A stretch of DNA of 64,000 nt, from positions 62,001 to 126,000 of the forward strand of contig NZ_FOTE01000005.1 in assembly GCF_900114475.1 (NCBI RefSeq). The letters are read 5' to 3'. Source of the stretch: Paenibacillus sp. 1_12 (GTDB lineage: Bacteria; Bacillota; Bacilli; Paenibacillales; NBRC-103111). This document shows positions 8,526 to 15,967 of the stretch, in pieces. Under the pieces are notes generated by a model. That model was not told where the DNA came from and did no database searches. It saw only the letters and a program-made list of their open reading frames with translations. Every line of letters starts with the position of its first letter. The stretch's first letter is position 1. Both the position numbers and the translations under genes were made by a program.

Positions 8526-8611
8526 CACGCTTTCGAAGTTAGTTTTGCCTACGGCAAAACTTAGTGTATGCTTTCGAAGTCAGTTTTGCCTACGGCAAAA
8601 CTTTAAGGAGG
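8526..8611 (+). repeat. Tandem pair of hairpin-Shine-Dalgarno modules
   Basis: Two copies with a 41-nt period. Each has a lead GCTTTCGAAGT(T/C) and the perfect hairpin AGTTTTGCC-TAC-GGCAAAACT (8541-8561 and 8582-8602). Only the second continues into TTTAAGGAGG, the ribosome-binding site of the gene starting at 8621. Confidence 0.8.
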
Positions 8612-8620
8612 GGACCATCC

Positions 8621-9721
8621 ATGAGGCCTTGGTATCGGGCGGCCACCATCCTGTTGTTATGCATCTGGATTGGCATTAGCCCCTGCCTCCGTGTGCTCGC
8701 GGCAAACGATGAAGAGGTCAAGCTTTTGCTGCAAAAGGGACTTACCGTATACGAAATTGATCAAGAATTAGCCAGAATACAGCTCGAGGAAGCCAGTATT
8801 ACGAAACAGAAAACAGCCACCGAGCAGGAGCTTCAGCTTCAGCTGATCCGCTCTGAAGAAACAAAACGTCATGCCGCCAAGGTGCTGCGCGCTTACTATA
8901 TGGGGGATCGCGACTCGCTATGGATGCTGCTTTTTACCATTTCCTCTTTTAAAGATGCCATCACTACGTTGGATTATTTACAAATGATCGTTCGCAACGA
9001 CCACGAAGCCCTGAAAATGTACAGTGAAAGTAAACGGCAGCTAACCGAGCTTCAGCAAACATTGGTCAGCTCCCAAACCACGCTACAGCAAACAAAGCAA
9101 CGCTACATCACTCAAAGAGAGCAAATGATAAAACTGCAAAAACAACTCGATGAGGATTTGTCCAAGCAAAAGGATGCGGCTTTGATAATCCAACAAATGG
9201 CACAGCTAACTTTATCATGGAAGGAAAAAGGAATCCCGCTTTTCAAAACGTATTTTCAGGCTTTAGCCACAGCCCTTAAGCAGCTGCCCGAGATTATTTC
9301 TGAGGATAGCAAGGGCATAACGAAGCATTTAATTATTAACGGCTTTCAATATACGTTTCAAATCACGGATGATGAATTAAATCAGTTTTTAAGAACTAAA
9401 AATCCACTGTTTCAGAATATGACCTTCCGATTTACAGATACTGAATTGATTACTGCTGGCACTCAGGATGGCATTGATATTTCCATTAAAGGAAAATACG
9501 AGCTGGCGACAAAAGAAGAGGGCAAAGGCAAAGCCTATATTCGTTTTAATATGACGCAGCTCCAATTCAACGGATTTGATCTGCCGATCTCGACGGTGGA
9601 AGCTATGGAGCAGGAATTCGATTTGGGCATCTACCCACAAAATTTGGCACCATTTTTATCGGTAACCGGTCTAAAACTCGAAGCCGGCAAGCTGAGCATT
9701 ATGCTGAAAATGTCACTGTAA
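8621..9721 (+). CDS. Secreted coiled-coil protein with PcsB/CwlO-like N-terminal domain
   Basis: 366 residues. A signal peptide (residues 1-27, ending RVLAA) is followed by a long coiled coil (about 40-230) in which KVLRAYYMGDRDSLWMLLF and FKDAITTLDYLQMIV match the coiled-coil domain of PcsB/CwlO-type cell-wall factors. These use the coil to sense FtsEX or to hold an endopeptidase in check. The usual C-terminal CHAP or NlpC/P60 enzyme is missing; instead there are about 130 beta-rich residues with no motif I recognise. It may be a regulatory partner of a wall hydrolase (inference). Start ATG at 8621 uses AAGGAGG supplied by the hairpin module. Confidence 0.7.
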   Translation: MRPWYRAATILLLCIWIGISPCLRVLAANDEEVKLLLQKGLTVYEIDQELARIQLEEASITKQKTATEQELQLQLIRSEETKRHAAKVLRAYYMGDRDSLWMLLFTISSFKDAITTLDYLQMIVRNDHEALKMYSESKRQLTELQQTLVSSQTTLQQTKQRYITQREQMIKLQKQLDEDLSKQKDAALIIQQMAQLTLSWKEKGIPLFKTYFQALATALKQLPEIISEDSKGITKHLIINGFQYTFQITDDELNQFLRTKNPLFQNMTFRFTDTELITAGTQDGIDISIKGKYELATKEEGKGKAYIRFNMTQLQFNGFDLPISTVEAMEQEFDLGIYPQNLAPFLSVTGLKLEAGKLSIMLKMSL

Positions 9722-9812
9722 TCAGTCATGCCATTATCTATTTATTTAGTTGAAGGGTCTGGGTTTGCTGTAGCTCATTTGTAGTCATTTAGGAACAAGA
9801 GGATGTGTATTA

Positions 9813-10319
9813 TTGTACATGAAAATTGAGCAAAAATTTGCTTTGGTTTCAGATACAAGCGAAATTAGTCTTTCTGAGGTATGGAGCGGCTTCAGCCCAA
9901 TGTGGGAAGGTGCTCCCGCTCTTTTCGATCACGATCAGGACCTGCTTATCTTCTCAACCGTTGAACATGCTGAAGTTGTTCGTTTGGAGTTGGAGGCGCA
10001 GCTTCTGGCTCCTGTGGAATCACTTCATTTATTACTGCTTCCCTCTGCAATGCATATGCGTAAGGAATTTACCGACTATGGCTTTATTAGCCACTCTAAT
10101 CAGATTTACGGCTATGCGGATAACATCTTTCTGTTTACAGTCCATAGTGAGGATTCACAGGCCCAACCATACCAAGCATTGGAGCAGATGGAAGAACACT
10201 TACTGGCATCCTGCAGCGAGAATGGACTGGCCATCTATCTAACCGATCATCATTCGGATGAACTGATGCTGAGAATTGCCCGGGCTTACCATTGCTCGAT
10301 TGAGGCCCTCCACCTATAA
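9813..10319 (+). CDS. Hypothetical protein, 168 residues
   Basis: Soluble acidic protein without signal peptide or membrane segment. It has alternating strand-like stretches (FALVSDTSEISLSEVWSGF, LLIFSTVEHAEVVRLELEA) and a Glu/Leu-rich C-terminal half; no family was recognised. The start is a TTG at 9813, 10 nt after AGAGG; the ATG two codons later is too far from that site. It ends just before a bidirectional terminator facing ylaK. Compositionally it matches its neighbours, so it is probably a real lineage-specific gene. Confidence 0.65.
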   Translation: MYMKIEQKFALVSDTSEISLSEVWSGFSPMWEGAPALFDHDQDLLIFSTVEHAEVVRLELEAQLLAPVESLHLLLLPSAMHMRKEFTDYGFISHSNQIYGYADNIFLFTVHSEDSQAQPYQALEQMEEHLLASCSENGLAIYLTDHHSDELMLRIARAYHCSIEALHL

Positions 10320-10331
10320 TCCGGAAACGAG

Positions 10332-10382
10332 AAAAAAGCGCAGAAGAGACGCCCCTAAGGCTTACTCTCCTGCGCTTTTTTT
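10332..10382. terminator. Bidirectional terminator between convergent genes
   Basis: 12-bp stem AAAAAAGCGCAG / CTGCGCTTTTTT with an inner extension; A-run and T-run flank it. It ends the gene at 9813 (plus) and ylaK (minus). Confidence 0.9.
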
Positions 10383-10401
10383 GCAAGTTGGTTTACTTCA
10401 A

Positions 10402-11733
10402 TTACAGCAGATCGGCAGCAAGCTGTGCCAAATGGGAACGCTCGCCACGCTCCAGCGTAATATGACCACTAATATTTTGATCCTTAAACCGCTCTACGAC
10501 ATAAGTGAGACCATTACTGGAAGCATCCAGATAAGGATGATCAATTTGATCCGGATCGCCCAGCAGTACAATTTTACTGTTCTCGCCAACTCTGGAAACG
10601 ATCGTTTTGATTTCATGCTTCGATAAATTTTGCGCTTCATCAATAATGATAAATTGGCCTGGTATCGAACGACCACGAATATATGTGAGCGCTTCGACCT
10701 GAATACTGCCAAGACCTGCTAATATCTTCTCAATATCCCCCGGCTTTTTCGTATCGAACAAAAACTCCAGATTGTCATAGATCGGTTGCATCCATGGACG
10801 CAGCTTTTCATCTTTCTCACCTGGCAAATATCCGATATCCTTACCCATAGGGACAACAGGCCTTGCAATCAGCAGCTTTTTGTATTTACGCTCATCCTCA
10901 ACCTTCATGAGTCCTGCTGCCAAAGTGAGCAGCGTTTTCCCCGTTCCGGCTTTCCCGGTCAAAGTCACGATTGGAATATCGTCATTAAGCAGCAGTTCCA
11001 GAGCCATACGTTGCTGCGCATTTCTTGCACCTATACCCCAAATCGGATCATTGCTTAGAAATAACGGCTCCAGCTTCTTGCCGTCAGCATTCAGCTTCAA
11101 CAACGCAGATTTCGAGGTACCCATTTCATCCTTCAAAATAACAAATTCATGGGGATGAAGCGGATATGCAAGGTTCAGCGAGCTGACGTTCAAATAACGA
11201 TAGGTATAAAATTCGTCAATGATTGCCGGATGAGCAAGTATTGTCAAATAGCCTGTGTACATATCCGGCATATTCACAATTCGATCCGTTAAATAATCTT
11301 GAGCAGTTAAACCGAGCACATCCGCTTTAATACGTACAAGCATGTCCTTACTCACGATAGCAACCGGCCTTGGACTCGGTTTTTCTTGCTGCTCCATGTG
11401 ATAATTTAATGCAACCGCTAAAATTCTATTGTCATTCGTCGCTTCTGCAAAGGTTTCCTGCAGCTTCGCAAAGCTCTTGTGATTCAACTCAACCTTGACA
11501 CTTCCGCCGCTTGGCAGCGTGATACCCTCGTACAATCTGCCTTGTGTGCGCAGCCCATCCAGCATTCTTGAAATCTGCCGGGCATTGCGGCCAATCTCAT
11601 CCGCATTCCGTTTTTTGGAATCAATTTCCTCCAATACCGTAGCCGGTATCACAACTTCATTATCTTCAAACGCATATATCGCATTCGGGTCCTGCAAAAG
11701 TACATTCGTATCCAACACAAATATTTTTTTCAT
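10402..11733 (-). CDS. ylaK: YlaK: PIN-domain/PhoH-family ATPase (PhoH2 type)
   Basis: 443 residues. A PIN ribonuclease-like domain comes first (about 1-150; FVLDTNVLLQDP with Asp8, acidic residues in VIPATVLEEID and ATNDNRILA). A PhoH ATPase follows (about 230-443) with Walker A TGKAGTGKT (259-267) and Walker B FIIIDEAQN (361-369). PhoH2 proteins of this architecture act as RNA helicase/nucleases in other bacteria. Start ATG at 11733 lies 11 nt after GGGAGGGG; a TTG overlapping that site is less likely. A YlaJ-like lipoprotein is divergent next to it; in B. subtilis ylaJ and ylaK are also adjacent. Confidence 0.9.
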   Translation of the reverse strand: MKKIFVLDTNVLLQDPNAIYAFEDNEVVIPATVLEEIDSKKRNADEIGRNARQISRMLDGLRTQGRLYEGITLPSGGSVKVELNHKSFAKLQETFAEATNDNRILAVALNYHMEQQEKPSPRPVAIVSKDMLVRIKADVLGLTAQDYLTDRIVNMPDMYTGYLTILAHPAIIDEFYTYRYLNVSSLNLAYPLHPHEFVILKDEMGTSKSALLKLNADGKKLEPLFLSNDPIWGIGARNAQQRMALELLLNDDIPIVTLTGKAGTGKTLLTLAAGLMKVEDERKYKKLLIARPVVPMGKDIGYLPGEKDEKLRPWMQPIYDNLEFLFDTKKPGDIEKILAGLGSIQVEALTYIRGRSIPGQFIIIDEAQNLSKHEIKTIVSRVGENSKIVLLGDPDQIDHPYLDASSNGLTYVVERFKDQNISGHITLERGERSHLAQLAADLL

Positions 11734-11843
11734 AGTAAGTCCGTCCCCTCCCAAGTATGGTGTATGGCTCTATAACACATAGGAATCAGCTAGAAAGGAC
11801 AAACTAAGGAAAACAACTATAAGGTAGAAAGGAACGATGACTA

Positions 11844-12386
11844 ATGAGACTATTTGTCTATAGCATTCTCGTGCTGTCCGTCTTGGCTGGATGCAATCAA
11901 ACCAAACAAAATGCTAACTCCGTTCCAGGGAATGAAGCTAAACGGCAAGTTCAGATCAACCAGGCCGCAACACAGAAAAAAGAAATTGTCAACTCGCCTA
12001 CTGTTGCCGAACATTTGGAACAAATCGCCACCAGTATTCCTCAGGTTGAAAGTGCCAAATGCGTGGTTTTTGGTAATATAGCGGTAGTCGGCATTAATTT
12101 GCCTCCAGATATGGACCGTTCCAAGGTAGGGACCATCAAGCTGTCGGTTGCAGAAGCTCTTAAGAAAGATCCTTATGGAGTCGATGCAATCGTCACAGCT
12201 GATATGGATTTAGCTGCACGAATTCGAAAAGTTCGCGAAGAAATAAAGATCGGCAGACCTATCAGCGGATTTACTGAGGAAATGTCAGAAATTATCGGAC
12301 GAATCATTCCTCAACTGCCGCGGGACGTAGCCCCGGTTCCTTCACCGGAAAGCAAAGAACCACAGATGCCTAACACCAATTTGTAG
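11844..12386 (+). CDS. ylaJ: YhcN/YlaJ-family sporulation lipoprotein
   Basis: 180-residue lipoprotein with lipobox VLAGC (Cys17), followed by an Asn/Gln-rich linker and a YhcN/YlaJ domain (about 60-155: HLEQIATSIPQVESAKCVVF, VNLPP-like block, LKKDPYGVDAIVTADMDLA). Members are made during sporulation and found in spore membranes in Bacillus. AAAGGAAC stands before the ATG. The C-terminus is Pro-rich. It is divergent from ylaK and convergent with the PNPOx gene, with a terminator directly after. Family is secure; the ylaJ symbol rests on neighbourhood. Confidence 0.85.
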   Translation: MRLFVYSILVLSVLAGCNQTKQNANSVPGNEAKRQVQINQAATQKKEIVNSPTVAEHLEQIATSIPQVESAKCVVFGNIAVVGINLPPDMDRSKVGTIKLSVAEALKKDPYGVDAIVTADMDLAARIRKVREEIKIGRPISGFTEEMSEIIGRIIPQLPRDVAPVPSPESKEPQMPNTNL

Positions 12387-12411
12387 GCTATTCCAATAAA
12401 TAGAGATCAAG

Positions 12412-12447
12412 AAAAAGCCTAGAATGCTCAACGTTTCTAGGCTTTTT
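12412..12447. terminator. Bidirectional terminator overlapping a coding end
   Basis: 13-bp perfect stem AAAAAGCCTAGAA / TTTCTAGGCTTTTT with a 9-nt loop. The right arm contains the stop codon and last codons (K-K-A) of the minus-strand gene ending at 12437. Confidence 0.92.
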
Positions 12448-12889
12448 TCATCGCATCAAACACTTGCGTGTCCAGCTTATCGGCCGCACGCTTGTCATAG
12501 GTTTTCTCATATTCCGGTGCGGCTGAAATACGTGCGCCATAAAACATGGCATCCCGAACCGCTGAAATTTCAATATCAAAACAAGTTAACTTGAAAGGAA
12601 CATCATTTAGTGCTTCTGTTACGATCTTCGCAGTGCCATAAATGGCATGGACCGAACCCGCGCCAACAAAAGTCAGATTCACTTGCGAATTACTTTTAAT
12701 ATTACTGACAATACGTGAACGTGAATCTACCGCAAAACGAACAGTGCCAGAATCTAATGCGTACAACCACGAAATGGCATTCATAGAAGGTGCGCCGGAT
12801 TCGAAATCAATGGTACTTAGCAGTGCAAAGGATTCCTTTTGCAAGGCTGTATACAGTTGCTCCGGCAGTGCTGAGATCGTTTCTGCCAT
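12437..12889 (-). CDS. Pyridoxamine 5'-phosphate oxidase-family (FMN-binding split barrel) protein
   Basis: 150-residue protein of the PNPOx-like split-barrel fold, with the pattern FALLSTIDFESGAPSMNAISWLYALDSGTVRFAVDS broken here into strands, and SRIVSNIKSNSQVNLTFVG after it. Such proteins bind FMN or F420 or act as general stress proteins; the substrate cannot be told from sequence. Start ATG at 12889 follows AGGAGGGG. It is single-gene, and its 3' end is embedded in a terminator shared with the YlaJ-like gene. Confidence 0.8.
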   Translation of the reverse strand: MAETISALPEQLYTALQKESFALLSTIDFESGAPSMNAISWLYALDSGTVRFAVDSRSRIVSNIKSNSQVNLTFVGAGSVHAIYGTAKIVTEALNDVPFKLTCFDIEISAVRDAMFYGARISAAPEYEKTYDKRAADKLDTQVFDAMKKA

Positions 12890-13127
12890 AGGTTACCCCT
12901 CCTGCGTCTATTAGGTTATTGGCAAGCTGTGTGACAACCCTATTATATCATAGGAATGGTCAGTCAACCACAGACACTTGCAGCCATTCTGATGGGCGAA
13001 GCCTGATTTATAGACCTCTCCATTGAACCTTGATTCACAGAAATTTATGTAGTCGGCTGCAACTTGCTGAGACAACTAATGCTTGCAGAAGCCGATAATG
13101 TATTGTATCGATTTACAGCTTAAATAT
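12890..13127. other. Intergenic stretch without recognised gene
   Basis: Holds the presumed promoter region of the PNPOx gene: a TATAAT with a TTGACT only 14 nt away on the minus strand, so weak. Nothing else was recognised up to the direct repeat at 13128. Confidence 0.4.
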
Positions 13128-13157
13128 GTCATTCATTGTTGTATTTCGGGTTAGAAT
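13128..13157 (-). repeat. Left copy of a 30/31-bp direct repeat (3' end of the gene at 15970)
   Basis: Identical to 15968-15998 except for one missing T. In the right copy this sequence is the coding end (S-N-P-K-Y-N-N-E-stop) of a minus-strand gene; here it stands alone with unrelated flanks. The arrangement resembles attL/attR of an element inserted at a gene's 3' end. Confidence 0.7.
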
Positions 13158-13173
13158 ACAGGAGCGATGGACA

Positions 13174-13260
13174 ATGAAGCAGACCGTTGAACAAATATCA
13201 GTAGAGGAACATATTTCTGACCTTCTGGGTTGGACAAGGCGGTTACGTGAACGACTATGA
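13174..13260 (+). CDS. Possible 28-residue peptide
   Basis: ATG at 13174, 9 nt after GGAG, opens a frame of 28 codons (starts MKQTVEQISVEEHISD, ends basic RRLRERL). It is amphipathic and helical in pattern. It lies directly inside the direct-repeat boundary and 108 nt before the Spo0E-like gene. There is no homology I recognise; it could be chance. Confidence 0.3.
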   Translation: MKQTVEQISVEEHISDLLGWTRRLRERL

Positions 13261-13368
13261 TCGACATGGTTTTTGTGTGTATTAACCGGCATATATCGAC
13301 AAAATCATTTGAATATAACCTCCCATTGCCGGGTAAACTAGCCTAAAACTTTATGGCGGGTGACTCCA

Positions 13369-13539
13369 TTGGATCGCACAATTAAGCAGTTGACATTGAT
13401 CATTGAATTGCTGAGGGTAGAACTTCACCATCTTGCCGAAAACAAAGATCTTGCTGACCCAGAGCTGGTTGCCGCTAGTAAAATGCTCGATGTTGTCTTG
13501 AATGAGTACGACCGGGTTTTAAAACGAAATACGAAGTAA
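13369..13539 (+). CDS. Spo0E-like aspartyl-phosphate phosphatase
   Basis: 56-residue protein with the family pattern: an N-terminal helix (IKQLTLIIELLRVELHHLA), a turn (ENKDLADPEL) and the signature S-K-M-L-D-V-V-L-N-E-Y, matching the SxxLDxxLNxY motif that inserts into Spo0A~P in Spo0E/YnzD/YisI proteins. Members dephosphorylate Spo0A~P and delay sporulation. The start is a TTG at 13369 after GGGTG; there is no in-frame ATG upstream. A good terminator follows at 13570. It lies within the segment bounded by the 30/31-bp direct repeats, between PNPOx and the pectate lyase. Confidence 0.8.
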   Translation: MDRTIKQLTLIIELLRVELHHLAENKDLADPELVAASKMLDVVLNEYDRVLKRNTK

Positions 13540-13569
13540 ACTCTGCTGAGAGGCGTAAGGAGTACATTT

Positions 13570-13591
13570 AAAGACCGTAAGGGTCTTTTTT
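13570..13591 (+). terminator. Terminator of the Spo0E-like gene
   Basis: AAAGACC-GTAA-GGGTCTTTTTT, 31 nt past the stop codon. Confidence 0.9.
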
Positions 13592-13713
13592 ATTTACGAC
13601 CCAACGACCGATTGGACTCAGCATTGGGATACGAGCTTTATTTGCAATCGTTCGATCATAAAATAAAAATTCGAAATCCTTTCGAGAGCTTAGTAAAAAA
13701 TGGCTTTAAATTA

Positions 13714-13757
13714 GAAAAGTCCCCTTGCAGTTCAGTCATTTTTGCTTGGGGACTTTC
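13714..13757. terminator. Hairpin, probable terminator for the pectate lyase transcript
   Basis: Outer stem AAAGTCCCC / GGGGACTTT with a 23-nt interior and T-rich flanks on both strands. On the minus strand it lies 135 nt past the pectate lyase stop. A short plus-strand open frame across it has no ribosome site and was not accepted. Confidence 0.6.
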
Positions 13758-13891
13758 TTTGCCCGTGCTTTGGAATAAAAAACTATATCTGGTATTGAAT
13801 TCTGTCGTGCGATAAGGCTCCCTTGTATTGCTGCAGCATCATTTGGAAAATTGTTGAAATAAGGTTATAGGTACTGACTCCGCTGAAAAAA

Positions 13892-15190
13892 TTATTGTAT
13901 TTTACCCGCCCCTGCTGAGGAAGTAACGTTAGACTTCACATTGCTGGTGGAGTCGATGGTTCCATAAAGCGAAGGTGTCCAGCCCACGCTAGTGCTGAGT
14001 CCAAAAGCGCTGGACACCGTCACGTTGGAACCGTTAAGCTGGCTTCCGGTATCGTATAGTTGGGTGCCGCTAAATACACTGCCCAAATTGGCGGTACTTG
14101 CTCCTGTGATGTTAAAGACATTGTTTTGAGCGTAAATTTTGGAGTTAATGCCTATACCCCAAGCATAAGAGAAGCTATACGACGAGGCGCTTTTGCTTCC
14201 TTCATAGTAGTTGTTATAAATGTGTACTTGACCATAACGCACCCGAGGCGCACGCTGAACGATGTTCTGATAATAGTTGTGATGGAAAGTCACTCTGAGG
14301 TGTCCGCTGTCCCCGGTTGCGCTGTCGCTACCGCCTAATAGCGTGGTTTTATCGTGATCATGGAAGTAGTTATAAGAAACGGTAACATAATCCGATGCAT
14401 TTGTAATATCGACTGTGCCGTCATGGTGCTGGTATTCACGGCCAAAATAAGTGCCGTTCTGGCTATCTGGATGGGAACCGTCATCAAATGTGCAGTGATC
14501 GATCCAGACATGCGTTGCGCCTTTCAACGTAATACTATCGTATTGCGAATTCCAGTTGCCGCTGCTTCCGTCCGTCGGGTCCCATTGAGGGAAATAGTCG
14601 TAAGCATCTTGGAATTCAATATTGCGGATAATGACGTTGTCGACGTTCTGAACCATTAAATTGCCGCCGACAATTTTGGCGTTTGTGCCGGAACCAACAA
14701 TGGTCGTATTGGGGCCGACGTTGATTTGAACCCGGGCGCCTTGATTTTTTTGGGATTTGACACGTGCGGATTCCAGTGTACCGGATGGGACTTTGGATGT
14801 CCCCCAAACGGAGGGATCGTAGGCAGCTAAATATTTGTTGAAATCATATGCTGGGTCCGCGTAATTACTGAGTCCTAGCGTTTTGTTATTGTCATCCACG
14901 TTCATATTGATAGTGCCTGAAATATTGATGATTTTCGCAGTGGAATTGGAGGCGTTCTTGGAGTTATCTCCACCTAATGCCGTGACCAACTGAGCTCTGT
15001 TTGTTACAGTAAATACATGCGACGAATCGGCTTTAATACCTCCCGTCGTTCCTGTCGTGGCAGCTGCCCATCCGTCATTGGTAGTGAGCGTTTGATGACC
15101 AAGGTCCGTTGCTGCGCTTGCTGGAACCACTGCTATCAATGATGCGGCTACGGATGCAGCCAAGAACATGCTAATCCATTTCTTTCTCAT
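13892..15190 (-). CDS. Secreted pectate lyase, polysaccharide lyase family 1
   Basis: Extracellular enzyme cleaving polygalacturonate by beta-elimination with Ca2+. The signal peptide ends at VPASA (residues 1-26). The right-handed beta-helix shows the Pec_lyase_C blocks NVIIRNIEFQDA, YDSITLKGATHVWIDHCTF, HHDGTVDITNASDYVTVSYN, FHDHDKTTLLGG and the catalytic-Arg segment QRAPRVRYGQVHIYNNYYEG. The 432-residue length is typical. Start ATG at 15190 has GGGAGG 8-9 nt upstream. It is a single gene inside the direct-repeat-bounded segment, and a near-cre sequence lies about 155 nt upstream. Gene symbol left open because several Pel paralogues exist in this genus. Confidence 0.95.
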   Translation of the reverse strand: MRKKWISMFLAASVAASLIAVVPASAATDLGHQTLTTNDGWAAATTGTTGGIKADSSHVFTVTNRAQLVTALGGDNSKNASNSTAKIINISGTINMNVDDNNKTLGLSNYADPAYDFNKYLAAYDPSVWGTSKVPSGTLESARVKSQKNQGARVQINVGPNTTIVGSGTNAKIVGGNLMVQNVDNVIIRNIEFQDAYDYFPQWDPTDGSSGNWNSQYDSITLKGATHVWIDHCTFDDGSHPDSQNGTYFGREYQHHDGTVDITNASDYVTVSYNYFHDHDKTTLLGGSDSATGDSGHLRVTFHHNYYQNIVQRAPRVRYGQVHIYNNYYEGSKSASSYSFSYAWGIGINSKIYAQNNVFNITGASTANLGSVFSGTQLYDTGSQLNGSNVTVSSAFGLSTSVGWTPSLYGTIDSTSNVKSNVTSSAGAGKIQ

Positions 15191-15341
15191 AAATAAATAC
15201 CTCCCGTATAAGTTATTTTCGCAAAGCTTACTTCATGATTTCTGCCTGCGGTAATATAGACGCTGTACCCTCCAAACACCCCCTTATACAATGAAATCTG
15301 TTTAACATTGAAGCCCGTATGCTCTTATGTAAGGTTCTTTT

Positions 15342-15355
15342 TGTAAGGGCTTTCA
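15342..15355. promoter_or_regulatory. cre-like sequence upstream of pectate lyase
   Basis: TGTAAGGGCTTTCA differs from the CcpA operator pattern TGWAANCGNTNWCA mainly at the central C-G step (here G-G). Location and target make catabolite control plausible, but the core mismatch lowers confidence. Confidence 0.35.
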
Positions 15356-15540
15356 AAAATAAACTTTTACTGCATGCTTCGATAAGTCAACTCAACTCAA
15401 TGAGAATGAATTGGAAACATAAGGAAACAATAATTTAATATTACTTTTTTTTATTAATTTTAACATCATTTAATTGTTACTGAAGGTGAATACGCTGCAA
15501 TCCGTTGAACAAATTTAGCGAGAAGCAACCAGTTTGCATT

Positions 15541-15840
15541 TGAATTATTAATCCCAGATAATTTGCTCCTTGAAGGAATGGGCATTCATAACGCCGCGGC
15601 TATCTGTGGAATGCCAAATGAGTTCTCCTATTTTAAAAGTATGCCGTCCCAATACCATTGGCAAAAAAAGAATGCCAGAAAAAGAAAAAACTCCCTTCGG
15701 GAGTCTGGGAGCATGATGGACGCTACACATATCGTTATAGCGTTGAATTCATTTAGAAGAAAGCTGGTGAGCATACATGGTTGAAAGATATCACCGACGA
15801 TGACTATCAACGTTTCTTAAGGAGAAAATGATATTACATC
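15541..15840. pseudogene. Non-coding stretch with decayed coding-like fragments
   Basis: Short open pieces look protein-like but none forms a gene. The plus-strand piece AAAICGMPNEFSYFK resembles the second helix-turn-helix of an AraC regulator (A..CGF.n.SYF.k), and near 15775-15831 a frame reads LKDITDDDYQRFLRRK before a stop. Stops and frame changes separate them. The evidence is weak; it could be a remnant of mobile or regulatory DNA. Confidence 0.25.
15685..15704 (-). terminator. Small minus-strand terminator with no clear gene
   Basis: Stem ACTCCC / GGGAGT with a 3-nt loop and a T-run on the minus strand (A-run 15685-15690). There is no convincing gene upstream of it on that strand, which suggests a lost gene or an untranslated transcript. 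Confidence 0.5.
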
Positions 15841-15878
15841 ATATAACAATGGGACATTGTAAGCTTGGACCCGATCGT

Positions 15879-15958
15879 TTTGAGCGAATCATGTTATCAT
15901 AATCACGTGGGTAACGTGTGGTTAACCTATCCATAAAAAAGTGATTGATTCGCTCAAA
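15879..15958. repeat. 80-bp segment with 13-bp perfect terminal inverted repeats
   Basis: TTTGAGCGAATCA (15879-15891) and TGATTCGCTCAAA (15946-15958) are perfect inverted copies; the interior holds a smaller CACGT-GGGTA-ACGTG hairpin. There is no T-run. It ends 9 nt before the right copy of the direct repeat, so it may be part of the island's edge. Confidence 0.6.
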
Positions 15959-15967
15959 GTAAGGCTT

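Noticed and set aside
13612-13815. 67-codon plus-strand frame after the Spo0E-like gene
   Set aside because: Runs through a hairpin/terminator, has no ribosome site and no protein-like composition.
15548-15810. Small genes on either strand between pectate lyase and 15970
   Set aside because: No ribosome sites, mixed frames and a terminator inside; kept only as a decayed region.
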